Shown: in pieces, positions 7,541 to 14,606 of the stretch
Position numbering within the stretch: the first letter of the stretch is position 1
How the letters are laid out: each line of letters starts with the position of its first letter
Assembly (NCBI GenBank): GCA_910587055.1
Contig: CAJUKY010000019.1
Location: 1-33,078 of the forward strand
Length of the DNA: 33,078 bases
Direction of reading: 5' to 3'
From: Candidatus Gastranaerophilales bacterium
GTDB lineage: Bacteria; Cyanobacteriota; Vampirovibrionia; Gastranaerophilales; Gastranaerophilaceae
Notes under the pieces: model-generated
What the model was told of the DNA's origin: nothing
Databases searched by the model: none
The model's input: only the letters and a program-made list of their open reading frames with translations
Position numbers and translations under genes: made by a program

Positions 7541-8447
7541 GCTTTATCTCCAATTCCATATATTTATTCCCATTCTCTATTACATGGTGGTCAGTTTGTA
7601 TTTCAAACGTGCCCTCAAAGGCATTTACAGGCTCTTTTACTGTAATAAATTTTCCCGAAATACAGTCATTATTATTATTAACTACAATGCTGCCTTCATT
7701 CGTAACTCCTTTGAGAAGTTTCTTGGCCTCTGCAAGATTGTTTTTGCAATCTTTGTTATAGTTATATACTTCTTGAAATAAGCCGAATTTTTGAAGATTT
7801 TCAGTATCTTCAACGGCATTTAAAATTTTCCCGTTATTATCAATAATCAAAACTCTTGTCACCATATCTGATATAGATTGAGAAAAGCTTGATGAACGAA
7901 TGTTTTTTCCAATTTCAAAAGTTTGAATAATATTATGGTCAGCAAGTTTTAATGTACTGCCATCCATATAAAGTGTATATCGTTCAAACATAGTGTCCAA
8001 CGCAGTTTTTAGAACATCATAATAGGTTAAATCCCCGGTTGATACTATATTATGCACATGGGTATTTTCGACATTAACGCCGTTTTTTATCCCAAAAGCG
8101 CCGCAAATATTATTACAAAGCTCATTTAGCGTTCCGCGCATTCTGCCTATAAACTTAGAGCGCATGACACGAGCCAGTAAATCCTGGCAAGTAACGGAAA
8201 TTGTGTCATCATCCGTATTATATGGCAATGTTTCGATGTAACCTAAAAACAGGGTTTTATCATCTTCAATCCATTCAACCTTATCACCCACTTTTGCTTT
8301 ATATCGTGGCAAATCTTTAACAAGAGGATTGTATAAAAAACTAAATGAAAGCGTGCGACACCCAATATCTTTAGCCCCACTCCAACTTAGTCCCTCAAAT
8401 ACAGTTAATATGGTTTGTTCTTTATTATCGCTTGTAATTTTTATCAT
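7524..8447 (-). CDS. Tail hub protein, XkdQ/YqbQ-like (late control D / gp27-type fold)
   Basis: 307 aa. The N-terminal segment with a Trp-Ser-Gly turn followed by CRTLSFSFLYNP, then GDKVEWIEDDKTLFLGYIETL and the TISVTCQDLLARVMRSKF region, are the signature of XkdQ-like hub proteins, which form the ring between tail tube and spike. Start codon overlaps the previous stop. It lies between the LysM protein and DUF2577 as expected. No lysozyme-type domain is fused. Confidence 0.8.
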   Translation of the reverse strand: MIKITSDNKEQTILTVFEGLSWSGAKDIGCRTLSFSFLYNPLVKDLPRYKAKVGDKVEWIEDDKTLFLGYIETLPYNTDDDTISVTCQDLLARVMRSKFIGRMRGTLNELCNNICGAFGIKNGVNVENTHVHNIVSTGDLTYYDVLKTALDTMFERYTLYMDGSTLKLADHNIIQTFEIGKNIRSSSFSQSISDMVTRVLIIDNNGKILNAVEDTENLQKFGLFQEVYNYNKDCKNNLAEAKKLLKGVTNEGSIVVNNNNDCISGKFITVKEPVNAFEGTFEIQTDHHVIENGNKYMELEIKHVKLG

Positions 8448-9106
8448 ATAGGCAACATCTCCACAATTTGCCCAGCCAAAGTGATATTAGGGTCTGTGAT
8501 GTGGTTCCTGTCAGCCAATTCCTGCCATTTGCCGCCATAAGTTAATTTTGCAAGTTTATAAATGGTTTGCCCGGTTTGACCCGTAATTTGTGATGGCACA
8601 TATTTATCTATAGTGCGCTTTTTCAACTTTACCATATTGCTATCCTCGGGCACATAAGGCTCTGGCTGTTCTTCTGGATTTTTGTATTCAACTAAATCTA
8701 TTGTGTAACCCAAATCACTTGTGGTTTCTCTAATCCGTGATACGTGATTTTCAATCGTAAATTCCGCGTTTAAATGTCCTGAAATTATAACCCGGATAAT
8801 TTCATCATCATCAACCCAGCGATTTATCATATCCACGGTCTCTTGCAAACTATACGCCTTATAATCCAATTGCCTTACAAGACTTGCAAGCAGGGCAAAA
8901 TATGTATTGCTGTCAGGAAAAATATTTGTTAAAGTCAGGCGTTTGAGCTTTTTACCGCCCCTTACAGACACTTCGCCATAATCGAGAATATTGTATGTTT
9001 TGACCTCTTTACTATTTGAAATGTCGGTCGTTTCAGGATTTAACGGAAGAGTTATGCTCTCCCCTGTTTTTGCACAATAAAGCTGTATAAACAAACGTTT
9101 TCCCAT
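8444..9106 (-). CDS. LysM-domain tail protein (XkdP-like)
   Basis: 220 aa. The first about 130 residues are an XkdP-like tail domain (GEVSVRGGKKLKRLTLTNIFP, then a W-V-D-D-D-E-I-I-R-V-I segment); residues about 165-218 are a LysM-type module (GQTIYKLAKLTYGGKWQELA ending in GQIVEMLPI) that probably contacts peptidoglycan or fixes the hub. There is no Shine-Dalgarno: the ATG is inside an 18-bp palindrome and 7 nt behind a TAAAAT hexamer (late box copy 5). The gene therefore appears to restart transcription and to be read leaderlessly after the terminator at 9137-9166. Confidence 0.82.
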   Translation of the reverse strand: MGKRLFIQLYCAKTGESITLPLNPETTDISNSKEVKTYNILDYGEVSVRGGKKLKRLTLTNIFPDSNTYFALLASLVRQLDYKAYSLQETVDMINRWVDDDEIIRVIISGHLNAEFTIENHVSRIRETTSDLGYTIDLVEYKNPEEQPEPYVPEDSNMVKLKKRTIDKYVPSQITGQTGQTIYKLAKLTYGGKWQELADRNHITDPNITLAGQIVEMLPI

Positions 9107-9121
9107 AAAATTAATTTTATG
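9104..9121. repeat. 18-bp perfect palindrome over the LysM gene start
   Basis: CATAAAATTAATTTTATG is self-complementary over all 18 bases and contains the start codon and the -10-like hexamer TAAAAT. It could be an operator or an RNA hairpin hiding the start. With only A/T apart from the ends, chance is possible. Confidence 0.45.
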
Positions 9122-9136
9122 AGGTTTGAAAACGGG
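9114..9136 (-). promoter_or_regulatory. Late promoter element, copy 5
   Basis: Minus strand: AGCCCGTTTTC, then TAAAAT starting 17 nt after the first C, then 7 nt, then the ATG of the LysM gene. It lies directly downstream of an intrinsic terminator, which makes a new promoter necessary for the baseplate genes. Confidence 0.6.
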
Positions 9137-9166
9137 CTAAAAAAGGCTTTGGAAAACCAAAGCCTT
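9137..9166 (-). terminator. Intrinsic terminator between cassette and baseplate genes
   Basis: AAGGCTTTGG (9143-9152) and CCAAAGCCTT (9157-9166) form a perfect 10-bp stem with an AAAA loop (TTTT on the transcript), followed on the minus strand by TTTTTT. A strong terminator in the middle of a phage late operon. Confidence 0.85.
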
Positions 9167-9177
9167 CAAATTACGTG

Positions 9178-9840
9178 TTAGATTGAAAAACCAATATTGC
9201 TTTCTTTATAGTATCTTCGAGAATTTTCATAATCATCATAATTATTATAATTATTCATTTCATCATTCATCGAACGATACCTTCTTCGCATATTTTCATC
9301 CTCATAAAATGGGTCATAGGTTCTTTCGCTTCTGTAATGTCTGTGCCTGTTTTCTTCGCCATACATATCCGGGTTTTCGTGATAATCTCTTTCGCCCCGC
9401 ATGTTGTATTTTTGTTTATGTTGATAGGCACCGCGGTAAAGTTTAGTTTCTTCGTCATTGTCTTCAAGTAAGCATTTAGCAAATTTCAAATATATACTCG
9501 GGTCTGTAACATATTTGCAGCACTTTGCATAAAGCATATTTACCAAATAGGCATAATCGTATTCGGTAAAGTCCGTGTTTTCAAAGTTGATTTTTGCATT
9601 TTTCTTAATATCTTCAAAATTCCACTTTGCGCCTCTGCCGTTTTCATTTGCCCATTTTAGCTTTTCAACAAGCTCTTCATATTTTTTTCTGCTCGAAATA
9701 TGCCCACCGTGGTTTCTAAAGGCCTGAAGCATTTTTTCAACCATTTCAGGGTCGCGCCTATACATTTGTTTTGCCATTTCTACAACTTTTTCCGGGCATT
9801 TTTCAACCATATATTCTAGTTTTTCTGTCATTTCTTCCAT
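9178..9840 (-). CDS. Cassette protein with Arg/Tyr/Asn-rich tail, unknown
   Basis: 220 aa in two parts. Residues 1-125 are helical, with a Cys pair (YAKCCKYV). Residues about 135-215 are disordered and dominated by Arg, Tyr, Asn, Asp and Glu (MRRRYRSMNDEMNNYNNYDD). No family is recognised for certain. A low-complexity Arg/Tyr-rich tail is compatible with nucleic-acid or protein condensation, but that is speculation. It is the last gene of the cassette, 12 nt before the next start, and is followed by a strong terminator. Confidence 0.7.
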   Translation of the reverse strand: MEEMTEKLEYMVEKCPEKVVEMAKQMYRRDPEMVEKMLQAFRNHGGHISSRKKYEELVEKLKWANENGRGAKWNFEDIKKNAKINFENTDFTEYDYAYLVNMLYAKCCKYVTDPSIYLKFAKCLLEDNDEETKLYRGAYQHKQKYNMRGERDYHENPDMYGEENRHRHYRSERTYDPFYEDENMRRRYRSMNDEMNNYNNYDDYENSRRYYKESNIGFSI

Positions 9841-9852
9841 TGCTGCCTCCTT

Positions 9853-10197
9853 CTAGGCGTTTGCCCGATTACACGGGGTTGTATGCAGTATTACATAAGG
9901 CGTGCCACTTGCAGGCACCACATAAGTTCCCTTCGACCTTTTAGGAACTCTGTTGCTCAAAATTGGCAAAGAAAAGCGGTTAAGTAAATCTACGGCTGTT
10001 CCGTTAACTATAACCTGTACAGGCAAAGGTGCCCCTGTAACAACTTCGCTAATTCTTCTGCACCCTGTTATAATATTAAAAGGCTCAAGAGAGCTGATAT
10101 TTGTACTATTTGAAACTGTAAGCGCTACATTAGTTGCAGTTGCAGCCACAGCTTCAAGATAATGGTCTGTTTTATTACATTTGCAATTATTACACAT
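9853..10197 (-). CDS. Cassette protein with Cys-rich N-terminus, possible virion decoration protein
   Basis: 114 aa. It begins MCNNCKCN, a compact Cys cluster (C2, C5, C7) that could bind metal, followed by a beta-rich body with many Thr, Ser and Val (TATNVALTVSNSTNISSLEP) and VPASGTPYVILHTTPC at the end. The beta-rich body is compatible with a small virion surface protein. I do not assign a function. It is in the middle of the inserted cassette, after the terminator of the glycine-rich gene. Confidence 0.65.
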   Translation of the reverse strand: MCNNCKCNKTDHYLEAVAATATNVALTVSNSTNISSLEPFNIITGCRRISEVVTGAPLPVQVIVNGTAVDLLNRFSLPILSNRVPKRSKGTYVVPASGTPYVILHTTPCNRANA

Positions 10198-10222
10198 TTT
10201 AAATACCTCTTTTTACTGTTTT

Positions 10223-10247
10223 AAAAACAGGGGCAATTAAGCCCCTG
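10223..10247 (-). terminator. Intrinsic terminator after the glycine-rich gene
   Basis: CAGGGGC (10228-10234) pairs with GCCCCTG (10241-10247), 6-nt loop; the minus strand continues with TTTTT. It may make the glycine-rich gene more abundant than the two genes after it. Confidence 0.75.
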
Positions 10248-10258
10248 CCTTAATTTCT

Positions 10259-10948
10259 TTACGCAAATTGGCTATAACCGTTGCACCCACAAGGATTAAT
10301 TGCCTGATTAGGGTTGCAAGTAATATATGCAGGAATTGGGCAAGGCTGCAATTTATTCACCAAATAAGCGTTTTGGTTTGCCTGAGAAATTGCAAAATCC
10401 TTAGATTGTGCAAGTGCTGTAAGCTCGGTGATTTTAGTTTGCAAAGACTCAATTTTGTTTTGAGTAATTAAATCACGAGTTGCATTGCCTTCAGCGTGGA
10501 TTGCATTTACGATGTCGCAAGTGTTTTGAGCATTTGCATATTTTACACTCTCAATTTGTCTTTGAGTTTCGCAGCAACAATCTTTAGCACTGTAGCGGTT
10601 TTCAGCTATTCCGGCGTTAATTGCTGCAAAGCCTGAACATAAATCACGTGCTAATTGATTTTGTGATTGTAAATTGTTTGTGTTCATAGCATAGAAGCCA
10701 TCGCACAAGCCGTTTTTAATACCTTCTTGCCCTCTTAAAAGGGTTTGGGTGTCAAAACCGTTTTGCATACCAATTCCATTACCTCCGCCAAATCCGCCAC
10801 CGAAGCCACCGCCCCAGCCGCCAAATAAAGCAAATAAAACTAAAATTGCAAGCCAATCGCCGCCAAATCCGCCCATACCGTAGCCATTGCCCATGCCAAA
10901 ACTTGGCCTTGTAACAGCTGCAATATCAGCTGCAGATAAATTTTCCAT
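10259..10948 (-). CDS. Glycine-rich protein with Cys-rich helical body, unknown
   Basis: 229 aa in three parts. An N-terminal Gly/Phe/Trp-rich hydrophobic region (about 17-60, GGFGGDWLAILVLFALFGGW) includes one possible membrane helix. A middle part contains QEGIKNGLCDGFYAMNTNNL and a CCCETQR triple-Cys motif (about 123-130), and long helices (about 90-195) follow. The C-terminal tail is rich in Cys, Pro and Asn (CNPNQAINPCGCNGY). The number of Cys residues suggests disulfide or metal stabilisation. The repeated heptad-like helices suggest an oligomer. I recall similar proteins in gut-phage genomes without assigned function; this could not be checked. Confidence 0.7.
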   Translation of the reverse strand: MENLSAADIAAVTRPSFGMGNGYGMGGFGGDWLAILVLFALFGGWGGGFGGGFGGGNGIGMQNGFDTQTLLRGQEGIKNGLCDGFYAMNTNNLQSQNQLARDLCSGFAAINAGIAENRYSAKDCCCETQRQIESVKYANAQNTCDIVNAIHAEGNATRDLITQNKIESLQTKITELTALAQSKDFAISQANQNAYLVNKLQPCPIPAYITCNPNQAINPCGCNGYSQFA

Positions 10949-11044
10949 AATGTACCTCTTTCTTTTTCATCGTGTAACTTCAAAATCACACCCGCGCCAT
11001 TTGGCTAAGTGGTACATCACGCTTATAAAAGCGGATTAAAATCT

Positions 11045-11293
11045 TTAAGCGCCGGGGTTGCCGTTGCTTAAAGTATTGTATAAATTACCTAGATAATTGT
11101 TAAATTCTTCAGGGCTTTTATTTCTGACTATATTCATTGCTTTTTGAAAATTCGGATTATTTCCAAATCTTTGTTGAAAAAACTGCTCAGGATTAGCTTG
11201 CTGCATCGCCATTTTATATGTATTTTCAATCTCCGTACGCATTTGTGGCGGGATTTTTGCCATCATTATATTTTGTAAAATATTATTCATCAT
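11045..11293 (-). CDS. Small Met/Asn/Gln-rich cassette protein
   Basis: 82 aa, Met- and Gln-rich N-terminus (MMNNILQNIMMAKIPPQM), then NPNFQKAMNIVRNKSPEEF, a short two-helix motif that I associate with small unassigned phage structural proteins. It overlaps the preceding gene by 11 nt and is probably translated together with it. Function unknown. Confidence 0.6.
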   Translation of the reverse strand: MMNNILQNIMMAKIPPQMRTEIENTYKMAMQQANPEQFFQQRFGNNPNFQKAMNIVRNKSPEEFNNYLGNLYNTLSNGNPGA

Positions 11294-11615
11294 CTTTTAC
11301 CGCCTTTTTGTTTTCTTTTGCTTTTGGCTCTTTTTTAATTATTTCATCCAGCATCCCGTAAAGATAATCAAGCTTTTCATTAATTTTGCTTATTTCATCT
11401 TTTTTAGGTTCTTCTTTTGGGGTTTCAGCAAAAACATATTTTCCAAAAAAAGCACCGCCGGTGTTTGCATTAAATTGCCTTAAATAAACTTCATTTTTTG
11501 CCTGGTTGAAATAGCAAACAAGATTTCCGCTTAAATCAATAGGCGCATTTTTAGCTTCTTCAATGCTAGCAACAGGAATTGCACCATTTCTAAACATAGA
11601 GTAATTGCCGTACAT
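11283..11615 (-). CDS. Cassette protein with C-terminal coiled coil
   Basis: 110 aa from ATG 11615 (MYGNYSMFRNGAIPVASIEE). I prefer it to an upstream start at 11642 because GGAGGT lies 8 nt in front of it. Residues 10-75 are a small beta domain (SGNLVCYFNQAKNEVYLRQF); residues 78-110 are a Lys/Glu-rich coiled coil. I associate this layout with proteins that pair with the small Met-rich neighbour in gut phages, but no role is known to me. Confidence 0.65.
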   Translation of the reverse strand: MYGNYSMFRNGAIPVASIEEAKNAPIDLSGNLVCYFNQAKNEVYLRQFNANTGGAFFGKYVFAETPKEEPKKDEISKINEKLDYLYGMLDEIIKKEPKAKENKKAVKDDE

Positions 11616-11693
11616 AAAAAATGACCTCCATACTTTTAGCATAGAGGCAATTTAAAGAAAATCTTCTAAAGGAATTTAACAAAACTCTAAAAA

Positions 11694-11981
11694 TTATAAA
11701 ATATCAACAATTTCTCGTAAAGAGACGTCATCAATAAAGGCTTCAAACTTTGCAAGTGCAGGATTTAAAACATTATGATAATGGCTGTTTGAAAAACCCA
11801 GTTTATCTGCAACATCAAAGGCAGGGAGCTTTTTAATATAAGTAAGATTTAAAATTTGGAACTCTCTGTCAGTCATTCTTGTTTTATATCTGGCAAGTAA
11901 TTTGGCGAGATGAATTTTGCCTTTTTGAGTTTTCCCCAAAGCTCTTAAAATTTGTCTGAATTGCATAAATAACCTGTTCAT
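11694..11981 (-). CDS. Sigma-region-4 / HTH-like small protein, candidate late regulator
   Basis: 95 aa. Residues about 36-85 look like a sigma-70 region 4 type helix-turn-helix: MTDREFQILNLTYIKKLPAF, VADKLGFSNSHYHNVLNPAL. The first 35 residues are basic helix. No region 2 is present, so it is either a minimal sigma-like factor or a co-activator. It heads the cassette and has two promoters in front of it: a near-consensus sigma70 promoter (12122-12150) and a late box (12004-12026). The ATG follows directly on the stop of a four-codon leader ORF. Its position and self-associated box make it the best candidate in the window for the activator of the late boxes. That role is inferred. Confidence 0.65.
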   Translation of the reverse strand: MNRLFMQFRQILRALGKTQKGKIHLAKLLARYKTRMTDREFQILNLTYIKKLPAFDVADKLGFSNSHYHNVLNPALAKFEAFIDDVSLREIVDIL

Positions 11982-11996
11982 TTATATTTTCAACAT
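11982..11996 (-). CDS. Four-codon leader ORF (MLKI)
   Basis: ATG TTG AAA ATA TAA runs directly into the ATG of the HTH gene (TAAATG). The leader ATG is 7 nt downstream of the TAAAAT hexamer of late box copy 6, so it could be translated leaderlessly and hand ribosomes to the HTH gene, which lacks a clear Shine-Dalgarno site of its own. A tiny ORF can arise by chance, hence the low confidence. Confidence 0.3.
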   Translation of the reverse strand: MLKI

Positions 11997-12003
11997 AACA
12001 AAC

Positions 12004-12026
12004 ATTTTATCATGCACAAAATCGGC
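12004..12026 (-). promoter_or_regulatory. Late promoter element, copy 6
   Basis: Minus strand: AGCCGATTTTG (one C fewer than the other copies, with G in the first C position), then TAAAAT at the same spacing as in the other copies. It lies about 100 nt downstream of a sigma70-type promoter for the same gene. Confidence 0.5.
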
Positions 12027-12121
12027 TAGCTGTTCAACTATGCCGTAAAAACAATATTTAATTAAACTACAAGTATTTCAAAATTCTTAATAAAAATATT
12101 GAAATCCAAACAGTTAGTTAT

Positions 12122-12150
12122 ATTATAGCACAAGCGTATCCGGCAGTCAA
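12122..12150 (-). promoter_or_regulatory. Near-consensus sigma70 promoter for the cassette
   Basis: Minus strand TTGACT, 17-bp spacer, TATAAT. It is in the 187-nt gap between the tape measure stop and the HTH gene and would give a leader of about 140 nt. It is one of the best-matching host-type promoters in the window. Confidence 0.75.
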
Positions 12151-12168
12151 ATATGCACAACAGCTTAT

Positions 12169-13593
12169 TTAATTATTTGTAGCATATTGCATATTGGCAA
12201 ATGGCATTACAGAGTTATAATTATTTGTTGTGTTATAAGTGTTGCCCGTGTTGGTATTATTGCTATTTGATTGATAACTTCTATTATCATTTCTTTCATA
12301 ATTATTTACAGCTTTTGCAACATCTTTGCCATATCTGCTAATAAAAGCTTGTGAACCCATACTAGATTTTATTGTGGAAAGCTTTTGCAGCTCTTCTGTA
12401 TTGAAATTCGTATTAATAGTATTTATTTTCATACGATTTATAAAGTCCATATGACTTTTAAAGGCCTTTATTGCTTGTATTACAGCCCAAATCCCTGCAG
12501 CAAGTCCCGCAAATACTGTAGTCCAGCCTGCTATTGTTAATATTACTGGATTGGCAGCTAAAAGCGTTATAGCTGTATTTAATCCAGCTACAGCCGTCAT
12601 AAGTGAACCAATTATAGTAATAATAGGTCCTATTGCGGCCACTAATAACCCTGCCCCAATTACCAATTTTTTCTGCCACCCGTTTAAATTTACGAACCAA
12701 TCAATAATTTTTACAACAGAGCTTATAATTTTTGCCAATGAAACTGCTACCTTATCCCAAAGCCCGGTATTAGACATAATTCTATCCAAATATTCCGTAA
12801 CCTTGGGCATATATTTAATTGCAAGGGCTGATATTCTTGTTTCAAACATTCTGGAAAATTTATCCATTGTATCCTTATATTTAACTGCATTTGCTATTTC
12901 TTCTTTTGATAAAATGCCGACTTTTTCTCTTGCGACTTTTTTTAATTTTTCATAACTTTCTATCCCACCATTTAGTAATGGTGCTAATTCCTGTGCATTT
13001 CGACCAAAAAGCTTGATAGCAACTGCCATTCTTTCAGTAGGGTTTTTCATCCGCATGAGGCTTTTAATAGAATCTTCAAAAACATCATCCGTGCTTCTTA
13101 ATTCGCCGTTTGTTTCTTTTACACTCACGCCAAGCTTTTTGAATAAAATAACAGATTCTTTGTTGCCTTTATTTGCCGCTGCCATCTGGTTTGTTAAAGT
13201 TTTATATCCCATCTGTAAATTATCAATATTTGAACCGTTTTGCGATAAAACAAAGTTTAATTCCTGATATTTTTCAGCTGACATACCTATTTTTTGGCTC
13301 ATTTTATCAATTCTATCAGCATAATCTGTAGCCTTATTTAATCCAAACACAAAAGCACCTGTTAAAGCCGTAACCCCAGCCGTAATTTTAGTTACGGTTG
13401 CAGTGATTTTACCGCCTGCTTGTTGCATACCCTGACCTACTTTTTTAATGTTGTCAAATCTTTTCTGCAACTTCGCCATTTTGGCTTGTGTTTGCCCCAA
13501 CTTTCTATCAAATGCCCTAGCATTGACTACAATTTTTTTTAAAGTTGGAGATACTTTATCGTTTAAAATAAATGTTTCCCTATAATCTGGCAT
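12169..13593 (-). CDS. Tail tape measure protein (XkdO-like)
   Basis: 474 aa. The N-terminus (MPDYRETFILNDKVSPTLKK) and a long helical region (30-260) with KIGMSAEKYQELNFVLSQNG, followed by hydrophobic helices (about 300-360) and an Asn/Thr-rich tail, fit a tape measure. It would set tail length during assembly. At about 0.15 nm per residue this predicts a short tail, about 70 nm, which is an estimate from length only. AAGGA precedes the ATG. It follows the frameshifted chaperone directly, as is normal. Confidence 0.85.
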   Translation of the reverse strand: MPDYRETFILNDKVSPTLKKIVVNARAFDRKLGQTQAKMAKLQKRFDNIKKVGQGMQQAGGKITATVTKITAGVTALTGAFVFGLNKATDYADRIDKMSQKIGMSAEKYQELNFVLSQNGSNIDNLQMGYKTLTNQMAAANKGNKESVILFKKLGVSVKETNGELRSTDDVFEDSIKSLMRMKNPTERMAVAIKLFGRNAQELAPLLNGGIESYEKLKKVAREKVGILSKEEIANAVKYKDTMDKFSRMFETRISALAIKYMPKVTEYLDRIMSNTGLWDKVAVSLAKIISSVVKIIDWFVNLNGWQKKLVIGAGLLVAAIGPIITIIGSLMTAVAGLNTAITLLAANPVILTIAGWTTVFAGLAAGIWAVIQAIKAFKSHMDFINRMKINTINTNFNTEELQKLSTIKSSMGSQAFISRYGKDVAKAVNNYERNDNRSYQSNSNNTNTGNTYNTTNNYNSVMPFANMQYATNN

Positions 13594-13597
13594 TTAA

Positions 13598-14148
13598 TTA
13601 TCCTTGCTGTTTTTCACCCCACCACACAATAGAAGCAAGGTAAAAATATTTTTCTTTTTGGGTTAGACTTAAAATTTTTTCAGGGTCAATCCCTTTTTGC
13701 AGATAATAAGCACAAAGGAGGAGGTCTAAATCCTCCTCTATTGCTTTTTTATCTCTTCCACCTCATCCGTGATAGCTTTTTCGGCTTCATCTTTTGAAAT
13801 GCCGTTAATATCCATAATAAAGGCTACAATTTCAAGTACTTCATCAGGCTCAAAAAGAACATCGATAACTTCCTGAAAAGTTTCAATATACCCCGCCTCT
13901 TTTGCTTTTACTGCAAGTTCTGATAGACCAAGGGCGCTATAGATATAAGGTCTTGTTTTATCTACAATTTCGCCTGCAGTAATATCTTTTTTACCTTCCA
14001 AAGCATAAACAAAACGACGTTTTTCCCTGCGTGTCATTGTTACCACATCAAATGTTTCATCCGCAATAGTCAATTGGTGCGTTGTAACTTCATTTTCAGT
14101 TTCTTTATTTTTTTCGATTTTTTTTAAAAGTTTATCTAAATTTGGCAT
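13598..14148 (-). CDS. Tail assembly chaperone, -1 frameshift product (gpGT-like)
   Basis: The shorter ORF (13738-14148, 136 aa) ends EIKKQ-stop. A -1 shift at the slippery heptamer A AAA AAG (13744-13750) joins it to a second frame that continues AIEEDLDLLLCAYYLQKG and ends VWWGEKQQG at 13598. The extension is 48 codons, starts exactly at the slippery site and looks protein-like (helix with Leu/Tyr, conserved-looking WWGE end). Long and short chaperone forms made by frameshifting just before the tape measure gene are well known in tailed phages. They chaperone the tape measure and recruit tube subunits. Confidence 0.85.
13718..13750 (-). promoter_or_regulatory. Programmed -1 frameshift signal
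   Basis: The mRNA reads A AAA AAG (13744-13750), 5 nt spacer, then a perfect 7-bp stem GAGGAGG (13732-13738) / CCTCCTC (13718-13724) with a 7-nt loop. Slippery heptamer, short spacer and stem are the three classical parts. The 0-frame stop lies at the foot of the stem. GAGGAGG could also pair with 16S rRNA as a Shine-Dalgarno-like sequence, an alternative way to pause or reposition ribosomes. Confidence 0.85.
13738..14148 (-). CDS. Tail assembly chaperone, short form (XkdN-like)
   Basis: 136 aa, helical. MPNLDKLLKKIEKNKETENE, then VVTMTRREKRRFVYALEGKK, a helical body and an acidic C-terminus. It corresponds to XkdN-like proteins between the tube and the tape measure. It would be the major product, with the longer form made by ribosomes that slip at 13744-13750. 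SD AAGGAG before the ATG. Mature virions usually lack it. Confidence 0.8.
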   Translation of the reverse strand: MPNLDKLLKKIEKNKETENEVTTHQLTIADETFDVVTMTRREKRRFVYALEGKKDITAGEIVDKTRPYIYSALGLSELAVKAKEAGYIETFQEVIDVLFEPDEVLEIVAFIMDINGISKDEAEKAITDEVEEIKKQ

Positions 14149-14158
14149 TTTATCTCCT

Positions 14159-14593
14159 TCAACCGTTAATTAATTGCGGGAATTGCACTTTTGAAGCGGG
14201 GAATCTAAAGCCCATTTCGGCTGTTACCACTTCGCCCTTAGCCCAGTTAGCAAGCGGTATACTATCAAATGTTACACCCGGTATTGTCATGCTCTGTACT
14301 TCACCTGTATCATCACTTGCAATCTCTGCTTCAATTTCAAAACGTAAACCTCTTGAATTTTTTAGCTTGTTATATAATTTTGGCCCTATTGAATTTGTTA
14401 CTTGGTGGCTAAGAGAACCCTCCCCAGTCCATGAAACCTCTGTGCGGTCAACATCAGAGCCGACAAAAACATCATCGTAATTTGGCGTTATTGTTGCTGA
14501 AAAATTTGTCCAAAAGCCAATTTCTTCACCTGCCAAAAATACTTTTGCCCTTGTGCCTACTAATACCTGTTTTGCGCTTATTCCTGCTGTCAT
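14159..14593 (-). CDS. Tail tube protein (XkdM-like)
   Basis: 144 aa. A short N-terminal strand (GTRAKVFLAGEEIGFWTNFS), then VGSDVDRTEVSWTGEGSLSH and a second beta domain ending with FRFPASKVQFPQ. Size and position, between sheath and chaperone, are those of XkdM-type tube proteins, which stack as hexamers inside the sheath. ATG 14593 has AAAGGAT before it. Confidence 0.85.
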   Translation of the reverse strand: MTAGISAKQVLVGTRAKVFLAGEEIGFWTNFSATITPNYDDVFVGSDVDRTEVSWTGEGSLSHQVTNSIGPKLYNKLKNSRGLRFEIEAEIASDDTGEVQSMTIPGVTFDSIPLANWAKGEVVTAEMGFRFPASKVQFPQLING

Positions 14594-14606
14594 TGTTTAA
14601 TCCTTT

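Noticed and set aside
7390..7761. Plus-strand ORF of 123 codons across two baseplate genes
   Set aside because: It spans two real, overlapping minus-strand genes and has no plausible start signals.
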